Assembly (NCBI RefSeq): GCF_011947195.1
Contig: NZ_JAATVY010000004.1
Span: 1 to 64,000, forward strand
Length of the DNA: 64,000 nucleotides
Reading direction: 5' to 3'
Source of the DNA: Planosporangium thailandense
GTDB lineage: Bacteria > Actinomycetota > Actinomycetes > Mycobacteriales > Micromonosporaceae
Shown: positions 49,099 through 57,345 of the stretch, one piece after another
How positions within the stretch are numbered: the stretch's first letter is position 1
Layout of the letters: each line of letters begins with the position of its first letter
Position numbers and translations under genes: made by a program
The notes under the pieces: generated by a model
What the model saw: the letters and a program-made list of their open reading frames with translations, nothing else
What the model was told of the DNA's origin: nothing
The model's database searches: none

Positions 49099-49806
49099 AT
49101 GAGCTTCGACCCGACGACGTTGCCGGACGTGTCCGGGCTGACGGTTGGCATTCTGGGCGGCACCGGCCCGCAGGGGCGCGGCCTGGCGTACCGGTTCGCG
49201 CGCGCCGGTCAGAAGGTCCGCATCGGTTCCCGGTCGAGCGAGCGCGGCGCGCAGGCGGCCGCTGAGCTCGCCAAGATGCCCGGCGTGGTCAGCGGGCTGG
49301 TCAACGGCGAGCACGTGACCGGCGGCGACAACGCGTACGCCTGCGGCGCCGACGTGGTCATCGTCGCGGTGCCGTGGGAAGGCCACGGCGAACTGCTGTC
49401 CAGCCTCGCCGAGCACCTGGCCGGGAAGATCGTCGTGGACTGCGTCAACCCGCTCGGGTTCGACAAGCAGGGCCCGTACGTGCTGCCGGTACCGGAGGGC
49501 AGCGCCGCCGAGCAGGCGGCGGCCCTGCTGCCGGACTCGCGGGTGTGCGCGGCGTTCCACCACGTCAGCGCCGTGCTGCTGATCGCCCCCGAGGTCGCCG
49601 CGATGGACCTGGACGTGCTCGTCCTCGGTGACGACCGGGAGGCCGTGGCCGTGGTGCAGGCGCTCGCCGGCCGTATCGACGGCATGCGCGGCCTGCACGC
49701 CGGCCGACTGCGCAACGCCTCCCAGGTGGAGGGGATGACGGCCAACCTCATCGCCATCAACAAGCGGTACAAGGCGCACGCCGGCGTACGCATCACCGAC
49801 GTGTGA
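49099..49806 (+). CDS. npdG: NADPH-dependent F420 reductase
   Basis: The product is 235 residues from ATG at 49099. The Rossmann signature GILGGTGPQGRGLAYRFARA and the GSRSSERGAQAAAELA segment bind NADPH, and the rest (VIVAVPWEGHGELLSSLAEH, KIVVDCVNPLGFDKQGPYVL) matches the F420:NADPH oxidoreductase family. It transfers hydride between NADPH and coenzyme F420, supporting F420-dependent enzymes. It is in a run with the metal-receptor and P450 genes, overlapping the next by four bases. Confidence 0.92.
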   Translation: MSFDPTTLPDVSGLTVGILGGTGPQGRGLAYRFARAGQKVRIGSRSSERGAQAAAELAKMPGVVSGLVNGEHVTGGDNAYACGADVVIVAVPWEGHGELLSSLAEHLAGKIVVDCVNPLGFDKQGPYVLPVPEGSAAEQAAALLPDSRVCAAFHHVSAVLLIAPEVAAMDLDVLVLGDDREAVAVVQALAGRIDGMRGLHAGRLRNASQVEGMTANLIAINKRYKAHAGVRITDV

Positions 49807-50567
49807 ACGACGACCTCGGCGAGCCACTGTCGCTGGCGGGGCCACCCCGGCGGGTGGTCTCGCTCGTGCCGTCGCTGACCGAGGCCGTCGCGGTCAGCGC
49901 GCCGGGCCTGCTGGTCGGCGCGACCGACTACTGCACGCACCCGGCGTCGCTTCCGGTCGCGCGGGTCGGCGGGTCGAAGTACCCGTCGGTCGAGGCCGTC
50001 CTCGCCCTGACGCCGGACCTGGTGCTCGCCAACGCCGAGGAGAACCGGCCCGAGGACGTCGCCGCGCTGCGGGCCGCCGGGGTGCCGGTGTGGGTGACGT
50101 TCCCGCAGACGGTGGACGAGGCGTTCGGTTCGCTGGAACGGATGCTCGCGGTGCTCGGTGTGGCCCGGCCGGCCTGGCTCGACGCGGCGCGGGCGGCCTG
50201 GGCCGCGCCGCCGGAGTACGCCCTCCGGGTCGTCGTACCGGTCTGGCGTCGCCCCTGGATCGTCCTCGGTGGCCGGACCTTCGCCGGTGACGTGCTGGCC
50301 CGGTTCGGCCTCGTGAACGTCTACGCCGACGACGCCGAGCGCTATCCGCGCCCGAAGCTGGCCGACATCCGGGAGTCCGACCTGGTCGTCCTGCCCGACG
50401 AGCCGTACGCGTTCACCGCCACCGACGGTCCGGAGGCGTTTCCCGGCCGACCGTGCGCGCTCGTCTCCGGCCGGCACCTCACCTGGTACGGCCCCTCGCT
50501 CGCCGAGGCCCGTGCCGTCCTCTCCCGGCAGCTGTCACCGCACGCCTGGGTACGCTGCACCGCGTGA
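49803..50567 (+). CDS. helical backbone metal receptor protein (BtuF-like), without signal peptide
   Basis: The product is 254 residues from GTG at 49803, overlapping the previous stop (GTGTGA). The fold-specific blocks RVVSLVPSLTEAVAVSAPGL, VEAVLALTPDLVLANAEENR and SDLVVLPDEPYAFTATDGPE identify a cobalamin/siderophore-binding type protein. No signal sequence is visible before RRVVSLVPSLTE, so it appears cytoplasmic, unlike BtuF. It overlaps the P450 gene by four bases, which suggests a coupled role, possibly in metal or cofactor handling. Confidence 0.8.
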   Translation: MNDDLGEPLSLAGPPRRVVSLVPSLTEAVAVSAPGLLVGATDYCTHPASLPVARVGGSKYPSVEAVLALTPDLVLANAEENRPEDVAALRAAGVPVWVTFPQTVDEAFGSLERMLAVLGVARPAWLDAARAAWAAPPEYALRVVVPVWRRPWIVLGGRTFAGDVLARFGLVNVYADDAERYPRPKLADIRESDLVVLPDEPYAFTATDGPEAFPGRPCALVSGRHLTWYGPSLAEARAVLSRQLSPHAWVRCTA

Positions 50568-51757
50568 CGCCCGTATTCGATCCCTGGTCACCGGAGTTCG
50601 TGGCCCATCCGTACGACGTGTACGCCCACCTGCGCGACCACGAGCCGGTCAGCTGGTTCGAGCCCACCGGCCAGTGGCTGATCTCCCGGTACGCCGACGT
50701 GAACGCGCTGCTGCGCGACCGCCGGCTGGGGCGCACGTACCTGCATGTGGCGAGCCACGCCGAGATGGGCCGGCCCGATGACCCGGCGTACCTCGACCCG
50801 TTCTGGCGGGTCGTACGCGCGGGCATCCTCGACATGGAGCCGCCGGACCACACCCGGCTGCGGCGGCTGGTGTCGCAGGCGTTCACGCCGCGCCGGGTGG
50901 AGGCGCTCCGGCCGACCGTGCAGCGCATCGCCGACCGGCTCGTCGACGAGTTCGTCGCCGACGGCGGGGGAGACCTCATCGCACGGGTCGCCGAACCGCT
51001 GCCGGTGACCGTCATAGCCGAGATGCTCGGCGTACCGGAGTCCGACCGGCACCTGCTGCGCCCCTGGTCGGCGGACATCTGCGGGATGTACGAGCTGAAC
51101 CCGTCGCGGGAGGTCGCCGACCGGGCGGTGCGCGCCTGCGAGGAGTTCTCCGCGTACCTGCGGGGGCTGGCGGCGGCGCGCCGCGCCGACCCGCGCGACG
51201 ACCTCATCACCGCCCTGACGCAGGTCGAGGGGCTGACCGAGGACGAGCTGATCGGCACCTGCGTCCTGCTGCTCAACGCCGGCCACGAGGCCACCGTGAA
51301 CACGACCGGCAACGGCTGGTGGGCGCTGTTGCGCAACCCTGGTGAGCTGGCGCGGCTGCGGGCTTCGCCGGACCTGTTGCCGACGGCGATCGAGGAGCTG
51401 ATGCGCTACGACACCCCGGCGCAGATGTTCGAGCGCTGGGTGCTCGAGGACATCACCGTGCGGGGCGTCGACATCCCGCGCGGCAGCGAGGTCGCGCTGC
51501 TGTTCGGGTCGGCGAACCACGACCCGGCCGTGTTCACCGACCCGGCCCGCCTGGACCTCGGCCGTACCGACAACCCGCACATCAGCTTCGGCGCCGGCAT
51601 CCACTACTGCCTGGGCGCTCCGTTGGCGCGCATCGAGCTGACGGCGTCGTTCGGCGCGCTGCTGGCGAAGGCGCCGGCGATGAAGCTGGTCGAGGAGCCG
51701 GCGTGGAAGCCCGGGTACATCATCCGGGGCCTCGAGGCTCTGCCGGTCGAGATTTAG
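50564..51757 (+). CDS. cytochrome P450
   Basis: The product is 397 residues from GTG at 50564 (VTPVFDPWSPEFVAHPYDVY). The I-helix oxygen-activation box is LLNAGHEATVNTTGN, the ExxR of the K-helix is in EELMRYDTP, and the heme loop is FGAGIHYCLGAPLAR with the Cys at about residue 349. These mark a functional monooxygenase of the CYP type that uses a ferredoxin. The substrate is unknown. It is the last gene of a four-gene run that starts with an acyl-CoA synthetase, and is followed by a strong hairpin. Confidence 0.92.
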   Translation: MTPVFDPWSPEFVAHPYDVYAHLRDHEPVSWFEPTGQWLISRYADVNALLRDRRLGRTYLHVASHAEMGRPDDPAYLDPFWRVVRAGILDMEPPDHTRLRRLVSQAFTPRRVEALRPTVQRIADRLVDEFVADGGGDLIARVAEPLPVTVIAEMLGVPESDRHLLRPWSADICGMYELNPSREVADRAVRACEEFSAYLRGLAAARRADPRDDLITALTQVEGLTEDELIGTCVLLLNAGHEATVNTTGNGWWALLRNPGELARLRASPDLLPTAIEELMRYDTPAQMFERWVLEDITVRGVDIPRGSEVALLFGSANHDPAVFTDPARLDLGRTDNPHISFGAGIHYCLGAPLARIELTASFGALLAKAPAMKLVEEPAWKPGYIIRGLEALPVEI

Positions 51758-51758
51758 C

Positions 51759-51808
51759 CGATCTTGGACACTTGTGCGACCTATGGCTCGCACAAGTGTC
51801 CAAGATCG
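51759..51808. terminator. 21-bp perfect hairpin between P450 and panB genes
   Basis: CGATCTTGGACACTTGTGCGA pairs perfectly with 51788-51808 across an 8-base loop (left arm 51759-51779). It lies between converging genes and should end both transcripts. Its outer 15 bases GATCTTGGACACTTG are identical to those of the hairpin at 36242. Confidence 0.85.
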
Positions 51809-51818
51809 CGCAGAAGAG

Positions 51819-52658
51819 CTAGTGGAACGTGTGCTCCGCCGCCGGGAACGCGCCGTCGCGTACCTCGTCGGCGTAGCGGCGGGCCGCGTCGGTCAGCACC
51901 CCGGCCAGGTCGGCGTACCGCTTGACGAAGCGGGGACCCTTGCCGGTGCGCAGCCCCGCCATGTCCTGCCAGACCAGGACCTGGGCATCGGTGTCCGGAC
52001 CGGCGCCGATCCCGATCGTCGGGATGGGAAGCTCGTGCGTGATCTCCTTGGCGACCTCGCCGGGCACCATCTCCAGGACCACCGAGAACGCGCCCGCCTC
52101 GGCCACCGCGTGCGCGTCGGCCAGCACGTCGGCGCCGGCGTCGCCGCGACCCTGCACCCGGTACCCGCCGAGGGTGTGCTCGCTCTGCGGGGTGAAGCCG
52201 ATGTGCGCCATGACCGGGATGCCCGCGCCGGTCAGCGCGGCGATCTGCGCGGCGCAGCGGCGGCCGCCCTCGAGCTTGACGGCGTGGGCGCCGCCCTCCT
52301 TCATGAACCGCACCGCCGTGCGCAGGGCCTGCGCCGGGCCCTCCTCGTACGAGCCGAACGGCAGGTCGGCGACGACGAGGGCGCGCTTCGTGGCGCGGAC
52401 GACCGCGCGTACGAGCGGGAGCATCTCGTCGACGGTGATCGGCAGGGTGCTCTCGTAACCGAACACGTTGTTGGCCGCGGAGTCGCCGACCAGCAGGACC
52501 GGGATGCCGGCCTCGTCGAAGATCGAAGCGGTGTACTGGTCGTAGCTGGTGAGCATGGCCCACTTCTCGCCACGGTCCTTCGCGGTGATCAGGTCGCGCG
52601 TGCGTACCCGTCGGTTGGTGACTCCGCCGTAGAGCGACGCCACCTCAGGCTGGGACAT
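51819..52658 (-). CDS. panB: 3-methyl-2-oxobutanoate hydroxymethyltransferase
   Basis: The product is 279 residues from ATG at 52658, with GAGGGAG upstream; the frame is open far upstream but that part is not family-like. KetoPantoate synthase landmarks are [80 protein letters not shown] and [20 protein letters not shown]. It makes ketopantoate from 2-oxoisovalerate and methylenetetrahydrofolate, the first committed step to pantothenate and CoA. Confidence 0.95.
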   Translation of the reverse strand: MSQPEVASLYGGVTNRRVRTRDLITAKDRGEKWAMLTSYDQYTASIFDEAGIPVLLVGDSAANNVFGYESTLPITVDEMLPLVRAVVRATKRALVVADLPFGSYEEGPAQALRTAVRFMKEGGAHAVKLEGGRRCAAQIAALTGAGIPVMAHIGFTPQSEHTLGGYRVQGRGDAGADVLADAHAVAEAGAFSVVLEMVPGEVAKEITHELPIPTIGIGAGPDTDAQVLVWQDMAGLRTGKGPRFVKRYADLAGVLTDAARRYADEVRDGAFPAAEHTFH

Positions 52659-52773
52659 CGTCGTCTCCCTCACGCTCCTCGAGGCCCGCTTGCCGGGTCC
52701 CCGGGCTATCGGGTCGATCGTCGCACCGATGCCGTCCACGCGCGTACGCCCGATGCGGAATTTCACAGCGGCG

Positions 52774-54528
52774 TCAGCTGGCTCCCTCCCGGAAGCGGTT
52801 GGTGATCGGCAGGCGCCGGTCCCGGCCGAACGCCTTGATGCTGATCTTCGGTCCGGGCGCCGACTGCCGGCGCTTGTACTCGGCCAGGTCCACCATGCGC
52901 AGGACCCGGTCGACCAGCGCCGGGTCGTGGCCGGCCCGGACCAGGCCGTCACGGCCGAGGTCGCCGTCGATGTAGCCGGCCAGGATCGCGTCGAGCACGG
53001 CGTAGTCCGGCAGCGAGTCGGTGTCGAGCTGGCCGGGGCGAAGCTCCGCGCTCGGCGGCTTGGTGATGGAGTTCTCCGGGATCGGCGGGGTCTCGCCACG
53101 CCGGGCCGCTTCGGCGTTGCGCCACTGCGCCAACCGCCACACCATCGTCTTCCACACGTCCTTGATCGGGTTGAAGCCGCCGACCGAGTCGCCGTAGAGC
53201 GTCGAGTACCCCACCGCCAGCTCGCTCTTGTTGCCGGTGGTGAGCACCAGGTGGCCTTCCTGGTTGGACAGCGCCATCAGGATCACCCCGCGTACCCGCG
53301 CCTGGAGGTTCTCCACCGCCACGCCCGACAGCGACATGTTGGCCTTGAACGCGTCCACCATCGGCTGGATCGGCACGACCCGGTAGTCCAGCCCGGTGCG
53401 CTTGGCCAGGTCGGCGGCGTCGTCGCGGGAGTGCTCCGAGGAGTACGTGCTGGGCAGCGACACTCCGGCGACGTTGTCCGCGCCGATCGCGTCGCAGGCG
53501 ATCGCTGCGACGACCGACGAGTCGATGCCGCCGGACAGCCCGAGCACCACCGACGGGAACCGGTTCTTGCGGACGTAGTCGCGCAGGCCGAGCACGAGCG
53601 CCTGCCACACCTCGGCTTCGTCGGTCAGTCGCTCGGTGACCGTCGGCGGCAGCAGCGCGCCCGACGGCGCCCGCAGGTCGCCGGCCAGTTCGAGGCGCTC
53701 GACGGCCATCTCGCCGAAGTCACCCACGGCGTCGCTGGTGGCCGCCGGCAGGTCCAGATCGAGGACGAGCAGGTGCTCGGCGAACTGGGGCGCCCGCGCC
53801 AGCAGCGTGCCGTCGGCCGCGACGACCATCGAGTCGCCGTCGAAGACCAGCTCGTCCTGGCCGCCGATCACGTTGACGTACGCGACGACCGAGTCCGCCT
53901 CGGCCGCCCGGCGCCGCACCAGCGGCAGCCGGACGTCGTCCTTGTTCAGCTCGTACGGCGAGCTGTTGATGTTGACGACCAGCCCGACGCCGGCCTGCCC
54001 GGCGACCGCGAACGGCCCGCCCGGCTGCCAGATGTCTTCGCAGACCGTGAGCGCGACGTCCACCCCGGCGATGCGCACGATCTTCAGGGTGTCGCCGGGG
54101 ATGAAGTACCGGTCCTCGTCGAAGACGCCGTAGTTGGGCAGGTGGTGCTTGAAGTACGTGGTGACGACCTGCCCGCCGTGCAGCAGGGCGAGCGCGTTGC
54201 GCGGGCCCCGGCCGGGGTCGGCGTCGGCGCCGAGCTTCGCCGGCCCGTCCGCGTCGAGGTAGCCGACCACCACCGCGACGTCGCCGAGGCCGTCGGCGGC
54301 GAGGTCGGCGGCGAGCCGGTGCAGGGCGGTCCTGGACGCGGCCACGAACGACTCCCGGAACACCAGGTCCTCGACCGGGTACCCGGTGAGCATCATCTCC
54401 GGGAACGCGACGAGCTGGGCGCCCGTGTCGGCGGCCCGGCGGGTGTGCTCCCGCACGATCGCGGCGTTTCCGGAGAAGTCTCCGACGGTCGGGTCCACCT
54501 GGGCTAGAGCGATGCGGAGCTGCGGCAT
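52774..54528 (-). CDS. nadE: glutamine-dependent NAD+ synthetase
   Basis: The product is 584 residues. The N-terminal nitrilase-type glutaminase (about 1-260) has Glu in [10 protein letters not shown], Lys in [10 protein letters not shown] and Cys in [12 protein letters not shown]. The C-terminal synthetase has the ATP pyrophosphatase P-loop [20 protein letters not shown] (about 315-323), and [19 protein letters not shown]. It amidates deamido-NAD using glutamine nitrogen, the last step of NAD synthesis. It is divergent from glnA2 across 157 bases containing GTAAC repeats. Confidence 0.95.
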   Translation of the reverse strand: MPQLRIALAQVDPTVGDFSGNAAIVREHTRRAADTGAQLVAFPEMMLTGYPVEDLVFRESFVAASRTALHRLAADLAADGLGDVAVVVGYLDADGPAKLGADADPGRGPRNALALLHGGQVVTTYFKHHLPNYGVFDEDRYFIPGDTLKIVRIAGVDVALTVCEDIWQPGGPFAVAGQAGVGLVVNINSSPYELNKDDVRLPLVRRRAAEADSVVAYVNVIGGQDELVFDGDSMVVAADGTLLARAPQFAEHLLVLDLDLPAATSDAVGDFGEMAVERLELAGDLRAPSGALLPPTVTERLTDEAEVWQALVLGLRDYVRKNRFPSVVLGLSGGIDSSVVAAIACDAIGADNVAGVSLPSTYSSEHSRDDAADLAKRTGLDYRVVPIQPMVDAFKANMSLSGVAVENLQARVRGVILMALSNQEGHLVLTTGNKSELAVGYSTLYGDSVGGFNPIKDVWKTMVWRLAQWRNAEAARRGETPPIPENSITKPPSAELRPGQLDTDSLPDYAVLDAILAGYIDGDLGRDGLVRAGHDPALVDRVLRMVDLAEYKRRQSAPGPKISIKAFGRDRRLPITNRFREGAS

Positions 54529-54617
54529 CTATCCATCTTCGCGCAGCCGGTAACGGGCCTGCGAGATCCCCTCCCCGCTGGCGATACCGGGCGAATACTG
54601 CGGCTCGAGGCGTGGCC

Positions 54618-54633
54618 GTAACGTGGTCGTAAC
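54618..54633. promoter_or_regulatory. possible GlnR-type direct repeat upstream of glnA2
   Basis: GTAAC occurs at 54618-54622 and 54629-54633, 11 bases apart, with GTGGTC between them. Direct repeats with this period are the pattern recognised by GlnR (and PhoP) in actinobacteria. The site lies 53 bases before the glnA2 start. The following half-site is not clearly present, so this is a candidate only. Confidence 0.35.
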
Positions 54634-54685
54634 AAGGGCGGGCAAGACTTTGCCCGGAATGGCCGACTCGACCAGGGGAAACACC

Positions 54686-56038
54686 ATGGACCGTCAGCAG
54701 GAGTTCGTCTTGCGCACCCTCGAGGAGCGCGACATCCGGTTCGTGCGCCTGTGGTTTACCGACGTGCTGGGCACGCTCAAGAGCGTCTCGGTGGCGCCGG
54801 CCGAGCTCGAGGCGGCGTTCGAGGAGGGGATCGGCTTCGACGGCTCGGCCATCGAGGGCTTCGCCCGGGTGCACGAGTCGGACATGGTGGCCATGCCCGA
54901 CCCAACCACGTTCCAGGTCTTCCCGTTCGAGGGCGGGATCAGCGGCGAGAGCGCCCGGATGTTCTGCGACATCCTGCTCCCCGACGGCTCGCCGGCGTGG
55001 GCCGACCCGCGGCACGTGCTGCGCCGGGCGCTGTCGCGCGCCGCGGAGAAGGGCTTCACCTTCTACACCCACCCGGAGATCGAGTTCTTCCTGCTGGAGA
55101 ACGTGCCCGCCGACGGCAGCGTGCCGCGGCCGGTCGACACCGGCGGCTACTTCGACAACACCACCCACGCCGCCGCGCGGGACTTCCGCCGCCAGGCGGT
55201 GCTGTCGCTGGAGCGGATCGGCATCTCGGTCGAGTTCAGCCACCACGAGGTCGCGCCCGGTCAGCAGGAGATCGACCTGCGCTACGCCGACGCCCTCGCC
55301 ACGGCCGACAACATCATGACGTTCCGCCACGTGATCAAAGAGGTCGCGATCTCGCACGGGGTGCACGCGACCTTCATGCCCAAGCCGTTCTCCGACCAGC
55401 CGGGCAGCGGGATGCACACCCACCTGTCGCTGTTCGAGGGCGAGCGGAACGTGTTCCACGACCCGGGCGACCCGATGAAGCTGTCGAAGGTGGGGCGGGG
55501 GTTCATCGCCGGCCTGCTCACACACGCCCGCGAGTACACGGCGATCACCAACCAGTGGGTCAACTCGTACAAGCGGCTGTTCCCGCAGGTCCTGCCCGAC
55601 CGGATCACCGAGTCGCCGGCGTACGTGTGCTGGGGGCACCTCAACCGCAGCGCCCTGGTCCGGGTGCCGGCCTACGGCAAGCCCAACTCCGCGCGGGTCG
55701 AGGTGCGCTCGCTGGACTCGGCCTGCAACCCCTACCTGGCGTACGCGGTCCTGCTCGGCGCCGGCCTGAAGGGCATCGAGGAGGGGTACGAGCTGCCGCC
55801 GGGCGCCGAGGACGACGTGTGGGCGCTGTCGGACGCCGAGCGCAGGGCCGCCGGGTACCAGGCGCTGCCGGAGAACCTGTCCGAGGCGCTCGACGTGATG
55901 GCCGGCTCCGAGCTGGTCGCCGAGGTCCTCGGCGAGCACGTGTTCGACTACTTCCTCAAGAACAAGCGCACGGAGTGGGAGGAGTACCGCCGCGTCGTGA
56001 CGCCGTACGAGCGGGAGCGCTACCTGACGATGCTGTAG
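54686..56038 (+). CDS. glnA2: glutamine synthetase type I homologue (GlnA2 group)
   Basis: The product is 450 residues from ATG at 54686 (MDRQQEFVLRTLEERDIRFV) after AGGGGAAACACC. GS landmarks are IGFDGSAIEGFARVHESDM, SARMFCDILLPDGSPAW, EIEFFLLENV, GMHTHLSLFEGERN and NSARVEVRSLDSACNPYLAY. The N-terminus (LEERDIRFVRLWFTDVLG) and end (VFDYFLKNKRTEWEEYRRVV) match GlnA2, a homologue that in some actinomycetes acts on polyamines rather than ammonia. A Tyr lies in GYELPP (about residue 368), equivalent to the adenylylation stretch. Its position beside glnE and nadE matches actinomycete genomes. Confidence 0.88.
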   Translation: MDRQQEFVLRTLEERDIRFVRLWFTDVLGTLKSVSVAPAELEAAFEEGIGFDGSAIEGFARVHESDMVAMPDPTTFQVFPFEGGISGESARMFCDILLPDGSPAWADPRHVLRRALSRAAEKGFTFYTHPEIEFFLLENVPADGSVPRPVDTGGYFDNTTHAAARDFRRQAVLSLERIGISVEFSHHEVAPGQQEIDLRYADALATADNIMTFRHVIKEVAISHGVHATFMPKPFSDQPGSGMHTHLSLFEGERNVFHDPGDPMKLSKVGRGFIAGLLTHAREYTAITNQWVNSYKRLFPQVLPDRITESPAYVCWGHLNRSALVRVPAYGKPNSARVEVRSLDSACNPYLAYAVLLGAGLKGIEEGYELPPGAEDDVWALSDAERRAAGYQALPENLSEALDVMAGSELVAEVLGEHVFDYFLKNKRTEWEEYRRVVTPYERERYLTML

Positions 56039-56066
56039 CCCGCTCGATTGCGGGTACACCGACGGC

Positions 56067-56459
56067 ATGGCTACGCAGGTGCAGGTGGTGATCGACTGCG
56101 CGGACCCTGCCAAGCTGGCCGAGTTCTGGGCGCTGGCGCTCGGGTACGAGGCGGACGAGGCGGACGAGGCGCCGACACAGGACGACCGCGTCCGTACGGT
56201 GCTCGACCCGGCCGGCGCCGGTCCGCCGATCTGCCTGCGGCAGGTGCCCGAGCCCAAGGCCGGCAAGAACCGGGTCCACCTCGACCTGCACGTCGGCGGT
56301 GGAGCGGGCACGCCCGCCGACACCCGCCGGGAGCGGATCGAGGAGGAGGCCGCGCGGCTGGAGACGTTCGGCGCTGTGGCGCGGCGCGCCGCCGCCGACG
56401 GCGACACCCATCGGATGATCATGCAGGACCCCGAAGGTAACGAGTTCTGCCTGTACTAG
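56067..56459 (+). CDS. VOC family protein
   Basis: The product is 130 residues from ATG at 56067 (MATQVQVVIDCADPAKLAEF). The first unit WALALGYEADEAD and the end MIMQDPEGNEFCLY, with the conserved DPEGNEFCL box, put it in the Glyoxalase_6 group. It is the fourth VOC gene in this window. The substrate is unknown. It lies between glnA2 and the class I GATase gene in the same orientation and may be cotranscribed. Confidence 0.85.
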   Translation: MATQVQVVIDCADPAKLAEFWALALGYEADEADEAPTQDDRVRTVLDPAGAGPPICLRQVPEPKAGKNRVHLDLHVGGGAGTPADTRRERIEEEAARLETFGAVARRAAADGDTHRMIMQDPEGNEFCLY

Positions 56460-56498
56460 TACGGCGCTCCGGGGTGAGCCGGGCCACCGGCTAGCCTC

Positions 56499-57314
56499 AT
56501 GGGTGTGAGCAGCGAGGTTGAGGACCGCCGGGCACCGGCACCGCGGGGGCGCCGGTGCCTGGTCGTCGAGAACGACCCGACCGACGACGTCTGCCGGCTG
56601 GGCGACTGGCTGACCGAGGGCGGGCTGGAGCTGGTCGTCCTGCGCGCCCACGCGGGGGAGGCGCTGCCCGACACCCTGGACGGGTACGCGGGGCTGGTCG
56701 TGCTCGGCGGCGAGCAGGACGCCTACCCCGGCCCGGACGGCGAGCGCGACGCGCCGTGGTTCCCCGCGCTGGACCGGCTACTGCGCAAGGCGGTACGGGA
56801 GCGGGTGCCGACCCTCGCGGTGTGCCTGGGCGCGCAGCTGCTCGCGGTCGCCCACGCCGGCACGGTCGAGCGCAGCCCGGCCGGCCCGGAGATCGGCGCC
56901 CGGCTGGTCGCCCGCCGCGACCTCGCCGACCGCGATCCGCTCTTCGCCGATGTGCCGTTCGCGCCGGACGTGTTCCAGTGGCACGTCGACGAGATCACCG
57001 AGCTGCCGGCCGGCGCCGTGCTGCTCGCCGCCTCCACCAACTACCCGCATCAGGCGTTCCGCCTCGGCGACGCGGCCTGGGGCCTGCAATTCCACATCGA
57101 ATGCGACATCGAGATGCTCGCGAAGTGGACCTCCGACGGCCTCGACGTGCTGGCCGACCTCGGCCAGGACCCGATCGAGCTGCTGGAGGCTTTCGACGCC
57201 GTGCTGGACGACGTCGCCGACGTCTGGCGGCCGTTCGCGCTGCGGTTCGCGTCGCTGGCGCTGACCGGGCCGGGGGCTGCGAATTCCCGGCACCTTCCGC
57301 TGCTCGGCGCATGA
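56499..57314 (+). CDS. class I glutamine amidotransferase-like protein
   Basis: The product is 271 residues from ATG at 56499. The GATase fold is clear: LVVLGGEQDAYPGPDGERD, the nucleophile elbow TLAVCLGAQLLAVAHAG (Cys about residue 109), and QFHIECDIEM for the His and Glu of the triad. The protein stands alone, without a synthase domain, like the GuaA-type GATase proteins next to glnA genes. It may supply or process gamma-glutamyl groups in nitrogen or polyamine metabolism. It starts 39 bases after the VOC gene. Confidence 0.85.
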   Translation: MGVSSEVEDRRAPAPRGRRCLVVENDPTDDVCRLGDWLTEGGLELVVLRAHAGEALPDTLDGYAGLVVLGGEQDAYPGPDGERDAPWFPALDRLLRKAVRERVPTLAVCLGAQLLAVAHAGTVERSPAGPEIGARLVARRDLADRDPLFADVPFAPDVFQWHVDEITELPAGAVLLAASTNYPHQAFRLGDAAWGLQFHIECDIEMLAKWTSDGLDVLADLGQDPIELLEAFDAVLDDVADVWRPFALRFASLALTGPGAANSRHLPLLGA

Positions 57315-57345
57315 CGGTGGAGCAGCGCGCGAGTAGGTGGGCGTC

